The notes beneath the pieces are model-generated. The model made no database searches, was not told the DNA's origin, and saw nothing but the letters and a program-made list of their open reading frames with translations. A stretch of DNA of 64,000 bases, from the NCBI RefSeq assembly GCF_002101775.1, contig NZ_LQPI01000053.1, positions 84,489-148,488 of the forward strand, in the 5' to 3' direction. The position numbers were made by a program, and so were the translations under genes. How positions within the stretch are numbered: the first letter of the stretch is position 1; every line of letters starts with the position of its first letter. Shown here piece by piece: positions 48,751-64,000 of this stretch. The stretch comes from Mycolicibacter nonchromogenicus (GTDB taxonomy: Bacteria; Actinomycetota; Actinomycetes; Mycobacteriales; Mycobacteriaceae).

Positions 48751-48796
48751 TCATGCGGCGGTCCCAGCTTCGGCTCTCCTGCGTCGAGCCTCGCTG
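48751..48796. repeat. 46-bp dispersed repeat, intergenic copy
   Basis: This stretch matches 62304-62349 at 44 of 46 positions. On the plus strand both copies contain CGGTCCCAGCTTCG and CTCTCCTGCGTCGAGCCTCG. This copy lies between the flavodoxin start (48736) and the methyltransferase start (48846), where it probably separates two divergent promoters. The other copy is inside a PKS gene. Confidence 0.8.
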
Positions 48797-48845
48797 CGGC
48801 CGTGCGGTGCATCGACTGTCTGTCAAGCGTATTAGGCTCGCCGAC

Positions 48846-49676
48846 GTGGCAGACAAGATCCCCGTCGACCTGCACGGCGCCGCGGCAACCATGCTGACAA
48901 CGCTCTACCTCAAGGCACTGGACGCCGACTTCGACTCCCCCGTGCTGGGCGATCGGTATGCCAAAGAGGCGGTAGAGCGCATCGACTTCGACTGGGATTC
49001 GCTCAAGGCTCCCGGCCGCTGGGCACCCCTGGTGACCGTGCGCACGGCGCAGTACGACATCTGGGCCCGCCAGTTCCTGGCCAGCCACCCGGGTGCCACC
49101 GTCATTCACCTCGGCTGCGGGCTGGACGCCCGGGTCTTCCGGATCGACCCCGGTCCCGAGGTGGCCTGGTACGACGTGGACCAGCCGCCGGTGATCGCGT
49201 TGCGCAAGCAGGTGTATCCCGACCGCCCGGGCTACCACCTGGTGGCGACCCTGGCGACCGACCCGTCGTGGCTCGACGAGATTCCCGCGGACCGCCCGGT
49301 TCTGCTGCTGGCCGAGGGCATCAGCATGTACCTGGCCGAAGACGAGGGTGTGGCACTGTTGCAGAGCATCGTCGACAGATTCCCGTCCGGCGAACTGCAG
49401 ATCGACTTCTACAACTGGTTCGGCATCAAGACCCAGAAAACCCATCGGCTGCAGCGGCAGTCCGGCGCCACACTGCATTGGGCGGTCAACGATCCCGCCG
49501 ACATTCTTGAGAAGGTCGACGGCATTCGGTTGCTGGCCGCCACCAATCTGTTCGACGCGGAGACCTTCAGCCGGGTCCCGGCCGGATTCCGGCGGTCCAG
49601 CCTGCTGGCCAGGGCGGTGCGGCCGTTGCGCGGAATGCTGCAGTACCACCGCTACGCCTTCGGCCCGATCAGCTGA
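48846..49676 (+). CDS. class I SAM-dependent methyltransferase (LCMT/Tcm-type)
   Basis: A 276-residue leucine-carboxyl-methyltransferase-like protein with the mycobacterial pattern [20 protein letters not shown], then [17 protein letters not shown] (SAM loop), [19 protein letters not shown] and [20 protein letters not shown]. It is distinct from the Rv2952-like pair. The GTG at 48846 is chosen because the frame further upstream runs through the dispersed repeat; TATTAG ending about 10 nt before it could serve as a leaderless or near-leaderless -10. It is convergent with the papA5-like gene, the reading frames overlapping by 8 bp. Confidence 0.87.
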   Translation: MADKIPVDLHGAAATMLTTLYLKALDADFDSPVLGDRYAKEAVERIDFDWDSLKAPGRWAPLVTVRTAQYDIWARQFLASHPGATVIHLGCGLDARVFRIDPGPEVAWYDVDQPPVIALRKQVYPDRPGYHLVATLATDPSWLDEIPADRPVLLLAEGISMYLAEDEGVALLQSIVDRFPSGELQIDFYNWFGIKTQKTHRLQRQSGATLHWAVNDPADILEKVDGIRLLAATNLFDAETFSRVPAGFRRSSLLARAVRPLRGMLQYHRYAFGPIS

Positions 49677-50925
49677 CGCCGGCGGCGTGCTGATCGGCGA
49701 TATCGCACAGCAGCGCCCGAATCGCCTCCACTGAGCGCTCCGGCGCCGGTCCGTGCGAGTGGTACTCGATGTTGAGCTGCCCGGCGAAGATCTGGGTGAA
49801 GTAGATGTCGATACCCGCACTCACCGCGAAGTAGAGCTCGCCGTGCGTGGTGGTCACCTCGACGCCGGGTGGCGTCCGCACCGGCGGAACCAGCCCGTTG
49901 TTGCTGAGCACGACGACGTCCGGCAGGCCCGGCGGGTTTCCGACGTACTGCGGGCTGAAGTGCAACCGGGACTGTTGGACGACGCCTTCGTCGAGGTCTT
50001 TCTGGAAGTTCGCGGCGATGTCGCGAGCCAGCTCGACCAGGTCGGTCTTGGCATCGATCTCGGCCAGGTAGGTGGCCAGCCCGATCGGGTTGGTGCATCC
50101 GGTGGCTGAAACCGGCGGTGAGAGAAAGTATCTCAAGTCGACGGTGTAGACGTAGGGCACCGGGATGCTCAGCTTGCCGCGCAACTGCCATTCGGCGATC
50201 AGCACCGCAGCCGACAGCACCGCGTGCAGGCTCAGATCATGGGCCCGGCCGAACGCCACCACGTTGTCCGTCTGACTCTCGGTCAACCGGACCGACGCCA
50301 TCGGCACGAGCATCGGCGAAGACGGCGTCTCCTTCCCGACGGCCCGCCGGGTCGGCGGCAGGTCGTAGGCGAACAAAGCCGGCATGAACCGCTCGATCCC
50401 GGAGCGCTGCTGCTTCTCGATGCCCCGGTCGGCCAGCGCCGCCTCAATGGACAGCGGAGCGGGCTCGACGTTGATGGCGCCGATCCGGCCGGTGGTGACC
50501 AGGTCGGTGTAGAACGACAGCATCTCCTCGATGAGCGCATACATGTGGTGACCGTCGGCCACGGCATGGTGCACGTACAGGGTCGGCTGCGCCTGCCCGT
50601 CGCGGATGATCACCCGCATCGCCACCAGGGACTCCGTCTGGTCGAAGCGTGGCGCCGGCGGCTGCGCGTCGGGCCCGTCCAGCTCGATCACCTCGATGCC
50701 GTCGGGCATCAGGTCATCGGTGACGAACTGATGCCGTCCGTCCTCGAGTCGCTCCAGGCGCGCGGTCAGGATCGGATGCGCCTCCAGCAGTGCCTCGTAG
50801 GCCTCCGAGAGCAGATCGATGTCGACCGGGCCGGTGACGTGTGCTGCGAGACCCACGAAGTTGTGGGTCTCGGCCAGCATCTCCTCACTGATCGCCAGTT
50901 TCCGAATGACGGACGTGGCAAACAC
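49669..50925 (-). CDS. PapA5-like polyketide acyltransferase
   Basis: A 418-residue member of the polyketide-associated protein family. M. tuberculosis PapA5 esterifies phthiocerol with mycocerosic acids to release PDIM. The match to PapA5 runs along the whole protein: [20 protein letters not shown], the catalytic [20 protein letters not shown] (HHxxxDG), [36 protein letters not shown] and [19 protein letters not shown]. The start is GTG, with AGGAG about 10 nt upstream. It begins 27 bp after the ppsE-like stop, so it is part of the PKS operon; in M. tuberculosis drrABC lies between ppsE and papA5. It likely transfers acyl chains onto hydroxyls of the PKS product. Confidence 0.92.
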   Translation of the reverse strand: MFATSVIRKLAISEEMLAETHNFVGLAAHVTGPVDIDLLSEAYEALLEAHPILTARLERLEDGRHQFVTDDLMPDGIEVIELDGPDAQPPAPRFDQTESLVAMRVIIRDGQAQPTLYVHHAVADGHHMYALIEEMLSFYTDLVTTGRIGAINVEPAPLSIEAALADRGIEKQQRSGIERFMPALFAYDLPPTRRAVGKETPSSPMLVPMASVRLTESQTDNVVAFGRAHDLSLHAVLSAAVLIAEWQLRGKLSIPVPYVYTVDLRYFLSPPVSATGCTNPIGLATYLAEIDAKTDLVELARDIAANFQKDLDEGVVQQSRLHFSPQYVGNPPGLPDVVVLSNNGLVPPVRTPPGVEVTTTHGELYFAVSAGIDIYFTQIFAGQLNIEYHSHGPAPERSVEAIRALLCDIADQHAAGVS

Positions 50926-50952
50926 TTTCGGTTCTCTCCTAAATCGAAAGGC

Positions 50953-53900
50953 CTAGGACAGCTCGACCAGGGTCATCTCGTCTTCGCCCTGCGAGGCCAG
51001 GTCCTCTTCGGCGAGGGCGGCGTGGACCAAGTCCATCACCGCGCCGGAGAATCCCTCGGCGATCGCACGCACCACGGACTCCTCGATCCGGCGACTGTCA
51101 TGCCACCAGTCCAGGTACAGCGCGCCGCCGGTGCGATAGGCCCGCAACTCCAGGGCGTGCCCCAGTCCCGGGATGGTCTCGCGCACCGGCATCGCGGTGT
51201 CGGGGTCGAACTGCACGGGAGAATCGCCGAGTTCTGGCGGTTCGGGGATCGCCCCGAGGTAGGAGAAGTGCACATCCGCCGGCGCAACCGAGCCGAACAG
51301 TCGCGCCGTGGGCGCATACAGGTAGCGCAGCAGGCCATAGCCGATTCCGTAATGAGGCACGCCGTCCAACGTTTCGTGGATCGAGTCCAGCAGCTGCCGG
51401 GCGCTTGCCTGGCCGTCGGCGGTGCAGCCCAGCGCGACCGGGTACAGCGTGGTGAACCAGCCCACCGTGCGTCGCAGGTCGACCTCGGGCTTGAGCACCG
51501 AGCGGCCCGCTCCTGCCAGGTCGACGGCGAGAGTCCCCTCGCCGACCGCTGACGCCACTGCCCGGCTCAGCCCGGCCAGCAGGATCTCATTGATCGGCAG
51601 CCGCAGACGCCGGCGCGCATCATCGATCTGGCTGATGTCGGCGGCGGGCAGTGTGGTGGTGAGCTTGGACAGATCGGTGGCGGCCGGGGGCTCGGCGACC
51701 TCCGCCGCCAGCCGCAGGGTCGCCGACTTCGCTGTCTTTAACCAGAACTCGCGGCTTTCCAGCACCGCCGGATGGGTTGCGAGCCCGGCACAACGCTGCG
51801 ACCACTCGGCCCAACCGACTCCGACCGGCTGCAACGCGATCTCGTTGCCGCCCAGCAACTGGCCGAACGCGGTGAAGATGTCGGTCACCAGGATGTCGCG
51901 GGAGGCCTCGTCGCCGACTGCTGCGTGCAGGCTCAGCGCCAGGTAGCAAAGATCCCCCGCCGAGCCGTGGATGTAGAGGGCGGTCAGCGGCGGGCTGGAC
52001 AGATCCTGGTCACGAATGTGTTCGGCCAGCAGGGTACGCACCGCGTCGCCCTCGGCCGTCATGCCCTCGGGCAGCGAATGGGTGCTGATCTCACCGAATT
52101 CGCCCGGTTCGACGATCCGCTGCTCCCAGGTACCGGCTCGCTCGGTGATCCGCAGCCGTAACGCCTCGTGGTGGTTGACCACCGCGGTCAACACGGCTCG
52201 GACATCGTCGACCGAGACGTCGGGCCGCAACCGAAGGATCAACGGGATGCGCCAGCGACCGTGTTCGCGGACCCCGTTTTCCAAGAAGTAGGTGATGCTC
52301 GGCGGCACCGGCGGGTGCTCGACCTCGCCGAGCGACTGGCGGCCCAGCCCACCGGCCGCGTAGCGGGCGGTCAGCGCCTTGGCCAGCGCCGCCACCGTCG
52401 GATTGTCGTAGAGGTCCTGCGGGGTCAGATCCAGCCCCTCGTGCGAGGCCGCCATGGCGACACTGATCGCGACCAGCGAGTCGCCGCCGACGTCGAAGAA
52501 GTTGGCCGTGCGGTCCACCGAGCCGACACCCAGACACACCGCCCAGATCCGTTGCAGAGTCGCTTCGATGGTTTCGCCACCGCCGGCCGCCTCACCGTTG
52601 CGCTGCCCGCTCGCGGCGGCGTCGCCTCCGGTGCTCGCGCCGGACACCCAGGTGGCGCCGGCATTGTGCTCGAGCCAATGCCGTTGGCGCTCAAAGGGAT
52701 AACCGGGGACCGTGACGCGCTTGGGCTGGTAGTCGCCGCGCAGCGCAGACCAGTCCACCTCGACACCGGCTGCCCAAAGTTGGCCCAGGGCCAGCAGGAA
52801 GGTGTCGCGGTCGTCGCGGTTCTGAGCGTGGTGGCGCATCAGCCGGACCGCGCGATGCCCGGCCGCGAACTTCGGGTTGCGAGCCGCGGAGGCGGTCAGG
52901 GTAGCTCCCGGGCCCACCTCGACCAGGACGCGGTGCGGGTCGGCCAGCACGGTGTCGATCTCGTCGGCGAATCGCACGGTGGCCCGCACGCTGCGCGCCC
53001 ATGTCGCCGGGTTGGTCGCCTCGCTGGGCGCCAGCCAGGTGCCGGTCAGATTCGACAGCAGCGGGATCTGCGGTTCGCGCAGCGTCTGCCGAGACAGGAA
53101 CGCGGTGAATTCCGAGATCATCGAGTCCATCAGCCGCGAGTGGAACGCGTGCGAGGTCCGCACCCGGCGCGCGTTGATCCCGGCCTGCTTGAGCGTGTCG
53201 GAGAACGCACGGATGTCGGCTTCGGTGCCGGCGACCACGCAGCCGTCCGGGTCGTTGACCGCGGCCAGATCAACGTCACCGGTCAGGTAGGCACCGACCG
53301 CGTCGGCACTGATCGGAACGGCCACCATGACGCCCCGCGGGGCCGCGTGCATCAGGCGGGCCCGCATCGCCACCACCTTGATCGCGGTGTCGAGGTCGAA
53401 GACGCCGGCGACGGTGGCCGCGGCGTATTCGCCGATGCTGTGGCCGATCAGTGCCGCCGGACGTACGCCGTAGCTCTCGACGAGCTTCGCCAGCGCGTAT
53501 TCCACCGTGAACAGGGCCGGCTGGGTGCGGTCGGTGCGCTCGAGGTCACGCGAGGTGCCCTCGAAGATCATCGTGCGCAGGTCGTAGCCCAGCTCCGCCT
53601 CGAAGCCGGCGACGCAGCGGTCGAAGTACTCGGCGAACACCGGTTCGTTGTCGTAGAGACCGCGGGCCATCCCGATGTGCTGCGCACCTTGGCCCGGGAA
53701 CAGGAACACCACCCGGTCGGCGTCGTCACCGGGATCCACGCCCTCGCCGATGAAGACGTTCTCGCTCTCCTCGGCAGCCAGCACCGCGGTCGCATCGGCG
53801 CGGTCGGCGACCACCGCGGCCAGCCGCAGGTCGTACGGGCGCCGGCTGGCCAGCGTGTACGCCACGTCCGGCAGGCTGGGCGCCTCGCCGTCGTCGCCGG

Positions 53901-55337
53901 AAAGCTCTGCCGCCAACTCCTTGCGCCCCTGTGCCAGTGCGTCGGCGGTGCGTGCCGACAACAACAGCACCTCGGGACCGGGCTTCGGCGCCGGCGCGGC
54001 AGACTCCTGCTCGGGCCATTCTTCGACGATCACGTGGGCGTTGGTGCCGCCGACCCCGAACGAGCTGACCCCGGCACGCCGGATGCCGTCGGACTCCCAG
54101 GGCCCGTACTCGCCGCGGATCCGGAACGGCCCGTCCTCCAGGTGCAGTTCGGGGTTCGGGCTGGTGTAGTGCAGCGTGGCGGGAATCGCCCGGTGCTTGA
54201 GGCACAGGATGGTTTTGATCAGGCTGGCGATACCGGCTGCGGACTCCAGGTGCCCGATGTTGGACTTCACCGAGCCCACATAGCAGGGGCCGGACCGCGG
54301 TTCCTCGGAGACCGCGAAAGCCTGACGCAGACCCTCGATTTCGATCGGGTCGCCCAACGGGGTGGCGGTACCGTGCGATTCGACATAGCTGATCGTGGAG
54401 GCATCCACCTCGGCCACCGCATGCGCCTCGGCGATCACGTCGGCCTGGCCGGCGGCCGTCGGCGCGGCATAGGTCATCTTGGTGCCGCCGTCGTTGTTCA
54501 GCGCCGAGCCCCGGATCACCGCGTGGATCTGGTCGCCGTCATCGACCGCGTCGGCCAGCGCCTTGAGCACCACCACCCCGACGCCGCTGGAGAAGATCGT
54601 GCCGTCGGCCCGCACGTCGAACGGCCGGCAGTGCCCGGTCGCCGAGACCATCGAGCCCGGCTCGTGCCAGTACCCGACGTGGTGCGGGACCCGCAGCGAA
54701 GCCCCACCGGCCAGCGCCATGTCGCATTCGCCGTTGAGGATGCTCTGGCAGGCCAGGTGCAGCGCGACCAATGCAGACGAGCAGGCCGTCTGCACCGACA
54801 GGGCCGGTCCGTGCAGATCGAGCTGGTGGGCCACCCGGGTGGCCAGATAGTCCTTGTCGTTCTGCAACGACAGGTTGACCATCTCGAAGCTGACGCCCTG
54901 TCCGATGATCAGATTCGGGTCGTAGTGCGACATCAGGTTGTGCAGCAGGTAGCCGCTGGTGGTGCTGGTCCCGTAGACGCCGACCGATCCCTCGATCTCG
55001 CCGGGCCGGTAGCCGGCGTCCTCCAGGGCGTGCCACGCGGTCTGCAGGAACAACCGGTGCTGCGGGTCCATGGTGCGCGCGGCCAACGGGGTGAAACCGA
55101 AGAAGCCCGCATCGAATTCGTCGATGCCCTCGAGCAGCGCGGCCCGCCGCACATAGTTGTGGTTCGCCAGCGCCTTGTCGCTCACACCGCTGGCCCGCAG
55201 CTCGTCCTCGGACAGCGTGACGATGGATTCGGTGCCGTTGCGCAGGTTGTTCCAGAATCCGGTCAGCGTGCGCGCACCCGGAAAGCGCCCCGCCATGCCG
55301 ACAACCGCGATCGCGTTGGGCGGCACTTCATTGTTGG

Positions 55338-55341
<4 letters not shown>
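50953..55341 (-). CDS. PpsE-like type I polyketide synthase (KS-AT-ACP-C)
   Basis: A 1462-residue terminal PKS, close to PpsE in length and order. KS (about 9-440): active Cys187 in VQTACSSALVALHLAC, His in ESHGTATPLGD and SNIGHLES. AT (about 545-840): GHSIGEYAA with Ser635, and HAFH at 731-734, a pattern usually read as malonyl-CoA selective. ACP (about 925-995): phosphopantetheine Ser955 in FFDVGGDSLVAIS. The C-terminal condensation-like domain (about 1015-1440) has LSLHAAVGDEAS where an HHxxxDG motif is expected, so only His1139 survives and the Asp/Gly order is reversed. There is no docking coiled coil at the short N terminus (MTNNEVPPNAIAVVG). It overlaps the PpsD-like gene by 4 bp. Confidence 0.94.
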
Positions 55342-60757
<5,416 letters not shown>

Positions 60758-60761
<4 letters not shown>

Positions 60762-63700
60762 TAAATACCGCTCTCGCTACCGGTCGAAGCCGACTCGACC
60801 TGATCGAACAACTCGTCCAGCACGCCGCCGGAGGAGCCGAACCCCAAATCATCGTCGTCTTGCCCCGCGGTGCTGTCCGGTTCGGCATACCGCGCCGCCA
60901 GCAGTCCCACCAGGTGCGTCGCCAACGCTGAGATGCTGGGGTGATTCCACAGCATTGACGCCGACAAATCCACCCCCACCAACTGTTGAGTCTCTTTCAG
61001 AACCGTCATCGCGATCATGGAATCGAGCCCCATCTCCGGGAAGGGCTGGTCCACATCGACCGCTGACACAGATGTCCGGAGTTCGCGGGCCAGGATAGCC
61101 TGCAGCCGGACCACGAGCTCCGCACGCCGCTGGTCTGCCGGGATACTCGACCAGTCCGGCACACCGGACGCCGGCGCGGCCGCGCCCGCCTGCTCGCTGG
61201 TCACAGCAGTATCGAGCGTCACATCTGCCTCAGCGACGAGCTCCTCGAAGAAGGTCAGTTCACGGAACTCCGGCGACGTGGCGACGGCGCGGTCGATGCG
61301 CAGCCGGCCCACCCCGATCCGGGCACCGATTTGACCGGAGTCGGCGCCCAGCACGGCGTCCAGCGCCTCGATGCCCTCATCCGGGCTGATGGGGTCGAGG
61401 ACGCTGAGCGTCATCGACCGGCCCAGACCCACATCCGACCATTGGCCCCAGTTGATGGCGGTGGCGGGCAGGCCCGAAGCGTGCCGCCACGCCATCAGCG
61501 CGTCCAACCATGCATTGGAGGTGGCATAGCCGAGCTGGCCGGGAAGGCCCAGCAGTGCGGCCATCGAGGAGAAGCCCACCCACCAGTCGAGCGCGGAGTC
61601 CACGGTGGCGGCGTGCAGTCGGGCGGCGCCGACGGCCTTGGCCGACCAGACACTCTCCAGGCTTTCGCGAGTCACCTCCGTCACCAGGCCATCGCCCAGC
61701 ACGCCGGCGGCATGCACGACACCGCGCAGTGGCCGGCCGGTCTCCTGCGCGGCGGCCACCAGACGATCAGCCACTCCCGGCGAGCTGATGTCGCCGGCGA
61801 CGAAGACCACCTCGGCGGTTGCGGAGAGTTCATCGAGGACGGCGCGCTGCTGTTCGGCGGGCTCACTGCGGCCGTTGAGCACGATTCGTCCGGCGCCGCG
61901 GGCGACGAGCCAACGGGCCACCACGATGCCCAGTCCGCCCAGACCGCCGGTGATCAGGTAGGAGCCGTCGGTGCGGACCGTGGCCTGGCCATTGGGGACC
62001 GTGTCGGGGCTTCCGGCGGCGCCGTCGAGCGTGGCCCGGGTGAGCCGTTCGGTGTAGCGCCGGCCGCCGCGCCATGCGATCACGTCGTCGCGCAGCGGCG
62101 AACCCAGTTCGACCAGCAGTGCGTCGGCCAGGGCCGCGGCGTCTGCCGAGGCGTCCAGGTCGACCAGGGTGGCGCCCAGGTCGGGCTCGTCGGCCAGGAC
62201 TCGGGCGAGTTCGCCGGGGAATCGCCAGGTGCGGACCACGCCCTTGAGCGCGCCGATGGCGGGGTCGCCGGGCTCAGCACCGCCGAGTCCATCACCGCCG
62301 AGCTCATGCGACGGTCCCAGCTTCGCCTCTCCTGCGTCGAGCCTCGCTGAACCGCCGAAGGCCAAACCGCCGCGGCTGACCAGCCACAACCGCGGTTTGC
62401 TGTCTCCGGTCGCGGTCGACCAGCCCTGCACCGCCGCGCGGGCCGCCGACGACGCCGTCCACGTGAGCTCGCGGGCGCGGGCCAGGGCGCCGTCGGGGTC
62501 TGACCCGTCGAATCCGCTCTGGCCGAGCAGGACGATTATCCCGGCCGGTGGATGCGCGGGGTCGGCGGCGGCCTGGCCCACCGCTTCGATCAGGCCGGGG
62601 CCATCGGCGAAGGGGCCGGTGATCACCCTGCGGTTCGGCGCGGCCAACCGTGCTGCGAACTGCGCGGCCAACCCCTCGGCGTCGGGCTCGGACAGCAGCA
62701 GCCAGCTGCCGGCGGCCGCGCCGGCGCCGTCCGGCAGCCCGACCGGCTCCGTGGGGGTCCACTCGGCGGCGAAGAGCTTCTGGTCCAGCGGCACCCGCAG
62801 CGCACGCGGATCCAAGGGGCGCAGCTCCACGCCGGTGAGTTCGGCGACGGCGGCGCCCGACTCGTCGGTCAGCAGGATCCGGCCGACGGCCGCCTGGTCT
62901 TCGACGCTGCTCACCTCGGCATGGCAGCGCACCTGGCGTCCCGTCGGTGCGAACACCTGCACGGCCGCCACCGCCGTCGGCACGTAGCCGCCCTGCTCCG
63001 CGTCGTGCGATCCGAATCCGAGCCCCGCCGCCAGCTGCCGCAGTGCGGCGTCGAGCAGGGCCGGGTGCAAGCGGTACGCGGGATGGGTGGCGACGCTGTC
63101 GGGCAGCGTGAGCACACCGGGCTCGCCCGCCGCCTCGGCCGGCCGATCCCCTGCCGCTGCTGCGATGTCGGCGACCGCATACCGCGTCCAGGCCTCGCCG
63201 GCCGGGCGGGCGTGGATCTCGACCCGGCTCTGGCCATCGGGCCCACTGAACGCCGTGGTGACCTGCATCCCGCCCTCGAGCACCAGCGGCTCGTCGATCT
63301 GCAGACCACTCACCGTGATCGACTCGGCGGGTGCGCCGAGGGCCTGGCTGGCTGCCGCCACCGCCATCTCGATCAGTGCTGCCGCGGCCGCGACGACCTG
63401 TCCGGGCACCGGTTGCTCGGCCAGCCAGGGCATGTCCTGCGCGCCGAGGTCGTTCTGCCACAGATGGCCGCCGGTGAGCGGCTCGACGTGGACACCGAGG
63501 AGCGGATGCACGTCCGGCGCCTGACCGGCGCGTCCGGGCAGTGGCAGCCAGTGGTGGCCGTGCTGCCAGGGGGTGGCGGGCAGTTCGACGAATCCCCCGG
63601 CCCTGGCAGCGCCGCCCTGCTGGTGGCCGAGTTCGGCGCGCTGCACATGGAAGTGCAGTGTTTCGTCGTCGCCCCGGCGCAGGGTCGAGGCCACGGCCAC

Positions 63701-64000
63701 CGGTTCGGCGACCACGGCTTCCGCCGTCTCGATGATCGAGTGGGTCAACAGCGGGTGGGGGCTGATCTCGACGAACGTGTCATGGTCGGCCGCCGCCACC
63801 GTGATGGCCTGACTGACCAAGGCGGGCTTGCGCACATTGGCCACCCAGTAGTCCGCGTCCAATCGCGGCGTGGGCCCGGTCGGGTCCACCACCGTCGAGA
63901 TGAACGGGACCTGGGGCGTTTGGGGGGTGATGTCGGCCAGTTGGGTGCGCAGTTCGTCAAGGATCGGATCCATGAACGCGGTGTGGGAGGCCACCTCCAT
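60758..64000 (-). CDS. type I polyketide synthase, N-terminal part beyond window (...AT-DH*-KR-ACP)
   Basis: The last 1080 residues of a Pps-like PKS; KS and most of AT lie past the right edge. The first visible residues hold the AT motif EVASHTAFMDPIL. The DH region (visible residues about 165-405) has lost its motif: WLAEQPVPGQVVAAAA replaces the HxxxGxxxxP pattern (catalytic His is Gln, Pro is Ala) and LDAALR replaces LDAALQ. No ER follows. KR is complete (LITGGLGGLGIVVARWL, Tyr and Asn in GYATSNAWLD). The ACP Ser lies in MGLDSMIAMTV. A net keto-reduction leaving a hydroxyl is predicted, as in diol-forming Pps modules. A dispersed repeat is inserted in frame at visible residues about 551-566. 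The C terminus (DELFDQVESASTGSES) is a likely docking tail. Confidence 0.93.
62304..62349. repeat. 46-bp dispersed repeat, copy inside a PKS gene
   Basis: It matches 48751-48796 at 44 of 46 positions. On the coding (minus) strand it reads SARLDAGEAKLGPSHELG, in frame, in the linker before the structural KR half. The PpsD-like neighbour at the same point goes directly from LTVGGEPG to EYGDPSISALKG, without this stretch, so about 24 residues look inserted. Confidence 0.8.

Noticed and set aside
61900..62300. Enoyl reductase domain in the truncated PKS
   Set aside because: The structural KR half passes straight into the KR Rossmann motif, with no room or motif for an ER.

Overview
The window is high-GC, densely coded DNA from a mycobacterium. 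PPE proteins, a DUF732 secreted protein, an MmpL transporter, a PE-PPE-domain protein, a RipD homologue, and PapA5/PpsD/PpsE homologues all point there. Read right to left, the order ileS - dinX - ansA - lspA - rluD - dnaE1 - Ddn-like gene - ilvA - treX - acyltransferase - ripD - bioA-bioF-bioD is the order I remember for the M. tuberculosis Rv1536-Rv1570 block. The species cannot be fixed from the sequence alone.

Left part (1-23.6 kb), mostly housekeeping: a bioA-bioF-bioD biotin operon (bioD cut by the window edge); a non-catalytic RipD-type NlpC/P60 protein; a membrane acyltransferase with an SGNH domain; glycogen debranching enzyme TreX without TreY/TreZ beside it; a ThrE-type exporter next to threonine dehydratase; a Ddn-like F420 protein; small accessory genes; a MerR regulator divergent from a PPOX-type reductase over a perfect palindrome; DNA polymerase III alpha (dnaE1); dodecin; an lspA-rluD pair; asparaginase; and DNA polymerase IV.

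Middle (23.6-31 kb): a DUF732 gene and two PPE genes lie between dinX and ileS. The PPE pair is preceded by an unusual 62-nt element able to fold as a three-way junction. ileS carries a clear T-box leader with an AUC specifier.

Right part (31-64 kb), lipid metabolism: an MmpL exporter, a Baeyer-Villiger-type monooxygenase divergent from an AurF-like diiron oxygenase, two Rv2952-like methyltransferases with matching leaderless promoters, a P450 and SDR pair, an alpha/beta hydrolase, a PE-PPE-domain (putative acyltransferase) protein, two large secreted paralogues of unknown function, a nitroreductase/DUF2505/flavodoxin operon, another methyltransferase, and then a PKS operon. The PKS operon runs leftward: a PKS cut by the right edge, a PpsD-like PKS, a PpsE-like PKS and a PapA5-like acyltransferase, with 4-bp stop/start overlaps between the PKS genes. 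This resembles the chain-elongation and release end of the phthiocerol dimycocerosate (PDIM) pathway. It differs in having no drrABC between ppsE and papA5, an upstream module with a ruined dehydratase, and tailoring oxygenases and methyltransferases nearby. The simplest reading is a variant diol-lipid or wax-ester pathway at the chromosomal position where M. tuberculosis carries pks5/papA4. A 46-bp repeat occurs once between genes and once in frame inside the truncated PKS.
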